From positions 1 through 8,422 of the forward strand of contig CAMWIF010000098.1 of assembly GCA_947174225.1 (NCBI GenBank): 8,422 bases of DNA, read 5' to 3'. A program made the translations under genes and the position numbers. The notes below the pieces were generated by a model. It saw nothing but the letters and a program-made list of their open reading frames with translations, made no database searches and was not told the origin of the DNA. The stretch's first letter is position 1, and each line of letters opens with the position of its first letter. This stretch comes from an uncultured Porphyromonadaceae bacterium (GTDB lineage Bacteria; Bacteroidota; Bacteroidia; Bacteroidales; Muribaculaceae). Shown here in pieces: positions 1 to 5,964 of this stretch.

Positions 1-2
1 GT

Positions 3-83
3 AAAGCTTCTACAGAGAAAAGGAACACTGTTCTCACTTTTAACCAGACTTTGAGATATCCCAAACAGACGCTTCGCATTTAA
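3..83 (+). CDS. Possible 3' end of an upstream gene (partial, uncertain)
   Basis: A frame open from the left window edge reads 26 codons and ends in TAA at 81-83. The last residues read TFNQTLRYPKQTLRI, which looks like ordinary protein but matches no family I recognise. A competing reading exists on the minus strand: an ATG at 77-79 opens a frame that stays open to the window edge (starting MRSVCLGYLKVWL), which would make this a divergent gene start. The stretch is too short to choose between the two, and it may be non-coding. Confidence 0.25.
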   Translation, partial: KASTEKRNTVLTFNQTLRYPKQTLRI

Positions 84-193
84 GAGTAAAGCTTGAGCGG
101 TTCTCCGAAACACTATTCATAAAAATGGCGGGGGTGGAGGGGGTGGGGTGTGGCTTAAAATGTGATAAAAATGAAAAATTATGGTGTAAAAGA

Positions 194-225
194 TTGACAA
201 GTGGGGGGTAAATGTATTATCTTTG
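194..225 (+). promoter_or_regulatory. Bacteroidales-type promoter for the ftsX operon
   Basis: The sequence TATCTTTG at 218-225 fits the Bacteroides -7 consensus TAnnTTTG exactly. A TTG at 194-196 (within TTGACA) lies 21 nt upstream, within the usual spacing for the -33 element. Transcription would start near 230, giving a leader of about 135 nt before the ftsX ATG at 366. No other gene start in the plus-strand cluster shows such a match, so this is the likely promoter for all five genes. The motif match is seen; its activity is inferred. Confidence 0.65.
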
Positions 226-251
226 TGCGAAATTTGGATCCCATCCGTGTC

Positions 252-369
252 CTCGGGTAGAATGCGGTATGTAAATGCTTTGTTTCTCGGATTGAGTGCA
301 GAGACTGATTGCTTTGTTTCTCGGGTAGAATGCGGAGATTAACGTTAATAATCCTCGGGTAGGATATGA
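252..369 (+). repeat. Degenerate 34-bp tandem repeat in the ftsX leader
   Basis: Four units start at 252, 286, 320 and 354, exactly 34 bp apart. The conserved core is CTCGGGTAGAATGCGG. It is identical in units 1 and 3 (252-267 and 320-335). It matches at 12 of 16 positions in unit 2 (286-301) and at 12 of 16 in unit 4 (354-369). The string TGCTTTGTTTCTCGG is also identical at 276-290 and 310-324, at the same 34-bp spacing. The last core runs through the ftsX start codon at 366. The repeat lies wholly downstream of the predicted promoter, so it would be transcribed into the 5' untranslated region. Confidence 0.75.
338..349. promoter_or_regulatory. 12-bp perfect palindrome before ftsX
   Basis: ATTAACGTTAAT is a perfect inverted repeat ending 16 nt before the ftsX ATG. 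It sits in the variable half of the third 34-bp unit and is absent from the other units. It could be an operator half-site pair, or a chance AT-rich palindrome. Confidence 0.3.
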
Positions 370-1244
370 AGAATAATAAAGAGGTAAAAATCTCATATTG
401 GGCGGCTCATCTCACTACGATTGTGAGCGTGACCCTTGTGCTTATAATCATAGGTATCATAGCTCTTATAAGTATTACGGCAACTTCCGAGACACGCCGG
501 CTTCGTGAGAAGCTGGAGGTGAGTGTGGTGATGTCTGATACAATCAGTGACGGCATCACCAAGGCTATTTCAGAGCGTATTGCCGTTCAACCTTACGCTT
601 TGGGGGTGAAAGTAATCACTAAGGATGAGGCTCTTAAGAATTGGAAGAACGATACCGGTGAAGACCTTGAAGCTCTGTTTGGCGTGAATCCGCTGTCTCC
701 TGAGATTACTTTTAGCGTGAAATCGGACTATGCCACTGAAGCTGAATTGAAGAAGATTGAGGAATATGTGACAGCCATCCCGGGGGTGGAGGGGGTTGCT
801 TTACCCGATTCGGCTATGGTGGAGAGTATGAACCGTAACATCGAAAAGTTCGCGTTGATTCTCGGAGTCATAGCGTTGGTAATGATCATCATATCTTTTG
901 TGCTTATCAATAACACCGTGCATTTGGCTATATATGCGCGGCGCTTCACTATACATACTATGCAACTTGTGGGGGCGACGAATGGTTTTATACGCAGACC
1001 TTTTGTCAATAACAATATGCTTTCCGGACTTATTGCAGGTATATTGGCTGCCGGTTTGATTGCGATTTCGCTGGCTGCTGCTCCCAATGCCGGCTTCACT
1101 GATGTGAGTAAGCATATAACCTGGGAGATGTTTGCTATAGTGGGCAGCTCGCTTGTTGTTGCCGGTGTGCTTCTGTGCGGGGTAGCGGCGTGGTTTGCTA
1201 CATCACGGTATTTGCATCAGGATTATGATGAACTATTCAAATAA
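366..1244 (+). CDS. ftsX: Cell division protein FtsX (ABC transporter permease-like)
   Basis: FtsX is the inner-membrane partner of the FtsE ATPase. The FtsEX complex acts at the division septum and controls peptidoglycan hydrolases outside the membrane. The 292-residue protein has the family layout: a short cytoplasmic start, a membrane segment near 15-38, an extracytoplasmic domain near 45-160, then three more membrane segments near 162-183, 215-238 and 256-279. The extracytoplasmic domain contains NPLSPEITFSVK, close to the family NPLP motif. The cytoplasmic stretch ARRFTIHTMQLVGATNGFIRRPF has key residues 191-213 and is a typical FtsX/MacB-type coupling region, with LVGAT strongly conserved. 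The ATG at 366 overlaps the last leader repeat, and AGGAT lies directly before it, too close to be a good ribosome site. First gene of the plus-strand cluster; DUF3098 follows after 24 nt. No FtsE is encoded nearby. Confidence 0.93.
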   Translation: MKNNKEVKISYWAAHLTTIVSVTLVLIIIGIIALISITATSETRRLREKLEVSVVMSDTISDGITKAISERIAVQPYALGVKVITKDEALKNWKNDTGEDLEALFGVNPLSPEITFSVKSDYATEAELKKIEEYVTAIPGVEGVALPDSAMVESMNRNIEKFALILGVIALVMIIISFVLINNTVHLAIYARRFTIHTMQLVGATNGFIRRPFVNNNMLSGLIAGILAAGLIAISLAAAPNAGFTDVSKHITWEMFAIVGSSLVVAGVLLCGVAAWFATSRYLHQDYDELFK

Positions 1245-1268
1245 ATTTGAAGATATAAAAGATAGAAA

Positions 1269-1595
1269 ATGGCTTTAAACTTCGACTTAAATAAACCCGA
1301 AGAGAGAAATAAAGAGGGCTTGGATCCTATAAAGGATAAGGACCGACCCTTTTCCAAAATTAATTATTACATGATGGGAGGCTGCGTGGCTCTTATCGTA
1401 TTGGGCTTTCTGCTTATGAGCGGTGGGGGCAGCACGGTAGAGAATGGCTTCAATCCTGAAATATTTAGCACACGACGTATAGTGGTGGGGCCCATGTTGG
1501 CATTCTTCGGCTTCCTCCTTATGGCTTTCGCCATAGTCTACACACCCTCTTCCCGACGTAAGGAGATAAAGAATACCGTCAACAATAACGAATAA
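1269..1595 (+). CDS. DUF3098 small membrane protein
   Basis: A 108-residue protein whose biochemical role is unknown. It has a hydrophilic N terminus (about 1-30), a membrane segment near 33-51, a short loop, a second segment near 71-91 and a charged tail. The motifs NYYMMGGCVALIVLGFLLMS (32-51), FNPEIFSTRRIVVGP (61-75) and GFLLMAFAIV (81-90) match what I remember of DUF3098, a family largely limited to Bacteroidetes. Both ends are predicted to face the same side, probably the cytoplasm. It sits between ftsX (24 nt away) and uppP (33 nt away). That stable position suggests a role linked to the envelope or division, but this is only inference from neighbours. Confidence 0.85.
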   Translation: MALNFDLNKPEERNKEGLDPIKDKDRPFSKINYYMMGGCVALIVLGFLLMSGGGSTVENGFNPEIFSTRRIVVGPMLAFFGFLLMAFAIVYTPSSRRKEIKNTVNNNE

Positions 1596-1628
1596 TTATT
1601 AGTAATTAACGACGACTGACAGACAAGT

Positions 1629-2459
1629 ATGGAATGGTTAGACGCTCTCATACTCGGTATAGTGCAGGGCCTTGCCGAGTATCTGCCCATTAGTTCAAGC
1701 GGCCATCTTGAGATTTTTCGTGAAATCCTTGGTATAGAGCTCCCCTCTGACAAGGTTTTGCAATTCGATCTTATCCTACACGCCGCTACGGTGCTTTCCA
1801 CAATTGTAGTATTGTGGCCGATGTTTTCGAAACTTTGCCAGAGCTTTTTCGGATTCAAGCGCGACAATGATTTCTATTATGTGTGCAAGATTCTTATCTC
1901 CTGTATCCCTATCGGTATAGTGGGTGTCTTTTTCAAGGAGACTGTTGAAGCTTTTTTTGGCGGCGGTCTTACAGTGGTAGGTGTATGCTTGATTATCACT
2001 GCTATGCTTCTTAGCTTTGCTCACTGGACGGGTAAGAAGGCGGATGGTGATATGGTAAGTGCAAATAAGGGGCGCGACATCACTTGGCTTGATGCCTTTA
2101 TCATTGGATGTTCACAGGCTATAGCAGTCCTTCCCGGTCTGAGTCGTTCAGGTACGACTATCGCTACCGGTATAATTATCGGTGACAAGCGAGATAAGGT
2201 GGCGTCTTTCTCATTCCTTATGGTGATAATCCCCATCCTCGGCGAGGCATTGCTTGACTTAAAAGATATTATTTCTACTCCCGCCGACCAGGGCGACACT
2301 GCAGTGGGAGCCGGGGCATTGATAATCGGTTTCCTTGCCTCCTTCGTAGTGGGCTGCTGCGCTTGTAAATGGATGCTCAATCTTGTTAAGAAGGGTAAAC
2401 TCATATGGTTTGCCGTATATTGTGTAATCATGGGCATTGTCTGCCTTCTTTGGCGTTGA
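1629..2459 (+). CDS. uppP: Undecaprenyl-diphosphate phosphatase UppP (BacA family)
   Basis: This integral membrane enzyme removes a phosphate from undecaprenyl diphosphate, regenerating the lipid carrier for peptidoglycan and O-antigen units. Overproduction of family members gives bacitracin resistance. The length of 276 residues is normal. The N-terminal signature IVQGLAEYLPISSSGH (11-26) carries the (E/Q)xxxE motif as Q13 and E17, plus the conserved H26. The second signature PGLSRSGTT (169-177) holds the essential Arg173. The rest is hydrophobic with about seven or eight membrane segments and ends in a helix near 258-274. It lies 33 nt after the DUF3098 gene and 24 nt before truB, so it is probably co-transcribed with both. 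Confidence 0.95.
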   Translation: MEWLDALILGIVQGLAEYLPISSSGHLEIFREILGIELPSDKVLQFDLILHAATVLSTIVVLWPMFSKLCQSFFGFKRDNDFYYVCKILISCIPIGIVGVFFKETVEAFFGGGLTVVGVCLIITAMLLSFAHWTGKKADGDMVSANKGRDITWLDAFIIGCSQAIAVLPGLSRSGTTIATGIIIGDKRDKVASFSFLMVIIPILGEALLDLKDIISTPADQGDTAVGAGALIIGFLASFVVGCCACKWMLNLVKKGKLIWFAVYCVIMGIVCLLWR

Positions 2460-2483
2460 TTACTCTGACATTAAGCAATAGAA

Positions 2484-3209
2484 ATGGATTTTATAAGCGG
2501 AGAAATCATTGGTATAGACAAGCCTTTGGGCTGGACCTCCTTTGACGCGGTGAAACGTCTTAGGGGTGCCATACAGCGCAGGCTGCACGTGAAGAAGTTT
2601 AAGGTGGGTCACGCCGGCACACTTGATCCTCTTGCCACCGGAGTGCTTATTATCTGTACTGGTAGAGCTACTCGCAGAATAGAGGAACTTCAAAACGGTG
2701 ACAAGGAATATGTGGCTACTATCCGATTGGGTGCCACTACTCCGAGTTTTGACCTTGAGACAAAGATTGATAAAGAGTATCCTTGGGCACACGTGACCCG
2801 GAAGATGATAGAGGAGGTTCTTCCTCGTTTTACTGGAAAGATAATGCAGGTGCCACCGGTGTTTTCAGCCGTGAAAGTGGATGGAAAAAGAGCCTATAAC
2901 CTTGCCCGTAAGGGTAAAGAAGTGGAGCTTAAAGCAAAGCCACTTGAGATAAAGGAGATGGAATTGCTCTCGTGCGATTTCCCTGATGTCACACTTAGAA
3001 TCGTATGCAGTAAAGGAACTTATATTCGTGCTATAGCACGTGACCTTGGCGAGGCTTTGGGAAGTGGGGCACACCTTATCGGATTGAGGCGCACGAGAGT
3101 CGGTATGATTCCGGTCAGCTCTTGTATGAGTATGGAGGAGGCTTTAGAGCGCATATCGACAGCGGAACTCACTTTCCCGGATGATTATAGGCTCCCTGCT
3201 GAAAATTGA
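2484..3209 (+). CDS. truB: tRNA pseudouridine(55) synthase TruB
   Basis: TruB converts U55 in the T-loop of nearly all tRNAs to pseudouridine. The 241-residue protein carries the expected motifs in order: GIDKPLGWTSFDAV (10-23); HAGTLDPLATGVL (43-55) with the catalytic Asp48; the GDKEYVATIRLG strand (72-83) with the conserved Tyr76; QVPPVFSAVKVDGKRAY (122-138); CSKGTYIRAIARDLG (175-189) with Arg182; and LIGLRRTRVG (198-207). The C terminus is short and has no obvious PUA domain, as in several compact TruB proteins. Its TGA stop at 3207-3209 directly abuts a GTG that could be mistaken for the queA start. Confidence 0.96.
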   Translation: MDFISGEIIGIDKPLGWTSFDAVKRLRGAIQRRLHVKKFKVGHAGTLDPLATGVLIICTGRATRRIEELQNGDKEYVATIRLGATTPSFDLETKIDKEYPWAHVTRKMIEEVLPRFTGKIMQVPPVFSAVKVDGKRAYNLARKGKEVELKAKPLEIKEMELLSCDFPDVTLRIVCSKGTYIRAIARDLGEALGSGAHLIGLRRTRVGMIPVSSCMSMEEALERISTAELTFPDDYRLPAEN

Positions 3210-3251
3210 GTGATAGAAGAGGTAACAAATATATACAATCATAAATCAGTA

Positions 3252-4304
3252 ATGAAACTCTCACAGTTTAAATTCAAGCTACCTGAGAATCTTATCGCAC
3301 AGTATCCTTCGGAGAACCGCGACGAATGCCGCCTTATGGTGGTCAACACCAAGACGAAAGAGATTACGCATCATATTTTCAAGGAGATATTGAATTTCTT
3401 TGATGATGGCGACGTGATGATATTCAACGATACTAAAGTGTTTCCGGCTCGTCTTTATGGGAATAAGGAGAAGACCGGCGCACGCATAGAGGTGTTTCTT
3501 CTGAGAGAACTGAATGAGGAAAACAAGTTCTGGGATGTGCTTGTTGAGCCGGCGCGTAAGATACGTATCGGTAATAAGCTTTATTTCGGCGATGACGATT
3601 CGTTGGTAGCCGAGGTAATCGACAACACCACTTCTCGCGGACGTACCCTGCGTTTCCTTTATGACGGACCGCACGATGAGTTTAAGGCTCTCCTTTATTC
3701 TATGGGTGAGACTCCTCTTCCCGAATACATTACCCGTAAGGTGGAAGAGAGCGATGCGGAGCGTTACCAGTGTATATTTGCCAAGAACGAGGGTGCCGTA
3801 ATGGCTCCGGCTGCCGGTCTGCATTTCAGCAGGGAACTTCTTAAACGTCTTGAGATAAAAGGTGTGGAGAGAGGCTTCCTCACATTGCACAGCGGACGTG
3901 GCAATTTCAAGGATATAGATGTGGAAGACCTCACGAAACATCGTATGGACAGCGAAGAGATGTTTGTGGATGAGGAACTTGTTGAGATTGTGAACAAGGC
4001 GAAGGATGATAATAAGAATGTGTGTGCAGTAGGCACATCCGTATTGCGTGCCCTTGCCACAGCCGTATGTATGAACGGGCACCTGATGACATTTGAGGGT
4101 TGGACCAACAAGTTTATCTTCCCTCCCTACGACTTCACAGTGTGCAATTCACTTGTGTCGAATTTCCATCTTCCTTTGAGCACAATGCTGATGATGGTAT
4201 CAGCCTTCGGCGGCTACGACCTGGTTATGAAAGCCTATGACGTAGCCGTGAAGGACAAATATCAGTTTGGGGCATACGGCGATGCTATGCTCATTCTGCG
4301 ATAG
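3252..4304 (+). CDS. queA: tRNA preQ1(34) S-adenosylmethionine ribosyltransferase-isomerase QueA
   Basis: QueA moves the ribosyl part of S-adenosylmethionine onto preQ1 in the tRNA wobble position, forming epoxyqueuosine. I chose the ATG at 3252 (350 residues) because family members begin close to MKLSQFKFKLPENLIAQYPS. The frame can be extended 14 codons to a GTG at 3210, but the added residues resemble no QueA sequence. Motifs include FNDTKVFPARLYG (58-70), VEPARKIRIG (98-107), APAAGLHFS (185-193), HRMDSEEM (230-237), CAVGTSVLRALAT (258-270) and NFHLPLSTMLMMVSAFGG (304-321). The end is AYGDAMLIL (341-349). The gap after truB is 42 nt. The last 14 bp overlap the 3' end of the opposing ispG. 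Confidence 0.95.
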   Translation: MKLSQFKFKLPENLIAQYPSENRDECRLMVVNTKTKEITHHIFKEILNFFDDGDVMIFNDTKVFPARLYGNKEKTGARIEVFLLRELNEENKFWDVLVEPARKIRIGNKLYFGDDDSLVAEVIDNTTSRGRTLRFLYDGPHDEFKALLYSMGETPLPEYITRKVEESDAERYQCIFAKNEGAVMAPAAGLHFSRELLKRLEIKGVERGFLTLHSGRGNFKDIDVEDLTKHRMDSEEMFVDEELVEIVNKAKDDNKNVCAVGTSVLRALATAVCMNGHLMTFEGWTNKFIFPPYDFTVCNSLVSNFHLPLSTMLMMVSAFGGYDLVMKAYDVAVKDKYQFGAYGDAMLILR

Positions 4305-5943
4305 TAGACTCGCTATTAAGCGTAGAGCGATCGGCATCTATCAGATCCAATAACTCCTGAATAGCATTCTCGCTGGGAATATTCTTCTTCACCAGCATTT
4401 TACCTTTATACAGACTTACTTTACCGGGACCGGCGCCGACATAACCATAGTCGGCGTCTGCCATTTCACCGGGTCCATTGACTATGCAGCCCATCACACC
4501 TATCTTGAGACCTTTGAGTTGTGTGGTGGCTGCTTTTACTTTGTGAAGGGTGGTCTGGAGATCGAAAAGGGTGCGACCGCATCCGGGGCACGCAATGTAT
4601 TCCGTCTTGCTGATTCGCAGTCGTGCTGCCTGAAGCAAGCCAAGAGCAAGTGAATTAAGCTCTTCACGGCTGAAAGCGGGAGCTTCTATCCATACCCCGG
4701 AGCCGTAGCCTCCCAACAGCAGAGGTCCGTAGTCAGAACCTGCCTTTACTTGGAGGTCTTCAAGGTCAGTGTCGTCGTAGGTCATATGGATAAATACAGG
4801 GTTCTTACCACCCATATTTACGAAACGGTCAATCCACGATGCTATCTCTCCCGGACGGTTGGCGTTGGATGATGTGATCACTATAGGGAGGGAGTCGCCA
4901 AATAATTGTGGCTCAGATGCTGCGTCAACCTTATGCCACGTATCGGGGACTGCCGCAATGTCGAGACCGATAACGAGCGGGTTTGTTTCCTGCTCAAATC
5001 CGGGTACTTTTTCTGCTATGTTGCGTGTTGACTCGATAATCTTTTCAGGTTCATTTACCGGAGTATGACCTTCGCGACCACGGATATATTCACGAAGTTT
5101 TATAGCTACCGGAATCTCTTTTTCAGGATCTTCGGTTAGAGATACACGAATTGTGTCACCGATGCCGTGAGAAAGCACCGTGCCGATTCCCACTGCACTT
5201 TTGATACGCCCATCTTCACCATCTCCTGCTTCCGTTACTCCGAGGTGGAGGGGAAATGCCATACCTTCCTCTGCCATCTTACGGTCAAGCAAGAGCATAG
5301 TCTCCACCATTATCACCACGTTTGAAGCCTTTATAGAGATAACGATGTCGTTGAAATTCTCTTCGCGGCAGATACGCAGGAACTCCATTACCGATTCCAC
5401 CATTCCTGCCGGAGTGTCGCCGTAACGGCTCATTATACGGTCGGAAAGTGAACCGTGGTTCACACCGAGTCTTACAGCTGTATTGTGCTCCTTGCAGACA
5501 TTGAGAAACGGCACGAGAGTGGCACGTATCTTCTCTATTTCAGCTTGATATTCCTCGTCGGTAAATTCGAGTTTCTTAAATGTGCGGGCAGCGTCCACGA
5601 AGTTGCCCGGATTGATGCGTACCTTCTCACATGTTTCGGCTGCTTTGAAAGCGGCGTTGGGGTTGAAATGCACGTCAGCCACGAGTGGCACATCACATCC
5701 GGCAGCGTCGAGACCGGCACGTATATTTGCCATATTCTCGGCTTCACGTACTCCCTGAGTGGTAAGACGTACGAGTTCACCACCTGCTTCAGCGATGCGT
5801 AATGCCTGTACCACGCTACCTTCAGTGTCGAGCGTGGATGTGTTGTTCATTGACTGTACCCTTATAGGGTTGTCACCTCCTAACTTTACTTTCCCTACGG
5901 TTGTGACGGAACTGGGGCGTCGTTTATAATTATAGAATGACAC
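4291..5943 (-). CDS. ispG: 4-hydroxy-3-methylbut-2-enyl diphosphate synthase IspG (GcpE), Bacteroidetes long type
   Basis: IspG is a [4Fe-4S] enzyme that reductively turns MEcPP into HMBPP, the penultimate step of the MEP isoprenoid pathway. The 550-residue protein has an N-terminal TIM barrel (about 1-285), with LGGDNPIRVQSM (21-32), VPLVADVHFNP (85-95) and LGVTEAGDGEDGR (234-246). An extra middle domain follows (about 286-430), as in plants and Bacteroidetes. The C-terminal cluster domain has CPGCG (C452, C455) and GCIVNGPGEMADADYGYVG with C486 and E493. The start is GTG at 5943. No ATG lies further upstream before an in-frame TAA at 5967, which is the stop of the preceding gene, and homologues start with a similar FNYxRR segment. 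From memory, related proteins are about 600 residues or more, so the middle domain appears shortened. The PAP2 gene ends 21 nt upstream. Confidence 0.95.
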   Translation of the reverse strand: MSFYNYKRRPSSVTTVGKVKLGGDNPIRVQSMNNTSTLDTEGSVVQALRIAEAGGELVRLTTQGVREAENMANIRAGLDAAGCDVPLVADVHFNPNAAFKAAETCEKVRINPGNFVDAARTFKKLEFTDEEYQAEIEKIRATLVPFLNVCKEHNTAVRLGVNHGSLSDRIMSRYGDTPAGMVESVMEFLRICREENFNDIVISIKASNVVIMVETMLLLDRKMAEEGMAFPLHLGVTEAGDGEDGRIKSAVGIGTVLSHGIGDTIRVSLTEDPEKEIPVAIKLREYIRGREGHTPVNEPEKIIESTRNIAEKVPGFEQETNPLVIGLDIAAVPDTWHKVDAASEPQLFGDSLPIVITSSNANRPGEIASWIDRFVNMGGKNPVFIHMTYDDTDLEDLQVKAGSDYGPLLLGGYGSGVWIEAPAFSREELNSLALGLLQAARLRISKTEYIACPGCGRTLFDLQTTLHKVKAATTQLKGLKIGVMGCIVNGPGEMADADYGYVGAGPGKVSLYKGKMLVKKNIPSENAIQELLDLIDADRSTLNSESTIAE

Positions 5944-5964
5944 GGAATTGATGTTTAGATTAAT

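Noticed and set aside
130..152. A G-quadruplex in the upstream region
   Set aside because: Only three runs of three or more Gs occur close together; the fourth is GG, so the canonical pattern is not met.
125..211. A 28-codon frame on the plus strand starting MAGVEGVGCGLKC, with three cysteines
   Set aside because: It is driven by the G-rich patch, has no ribosome site, lies upstream of the predicted promoter and resembles no known small protein.
218..365. A riboswitch in the ftsX leader
   Set aside because: The region is dominated by short tandem repeats and shows no long paired stems or known riboswitch core that I can recognise.
252..369. The 34-bp repeats as a CRISPR array
   Set aside because: The units are contiguous with no separate unique spacers of constant length, the repeats are degenerate, and no cas genes are present.
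3279..4082. A 267-residue minus-strand frame opposite queA
   Set aside because: It is a shadow of queA, whose protein is clearly conserved; the antisense translation has low-complexity composition and no recognisable motif.
5455..5802. A 115-residue plus-strand frame opposite ispG
   Set aside because: It is antisense to the conserved TIM barrel of IspG and has no family features of its own.
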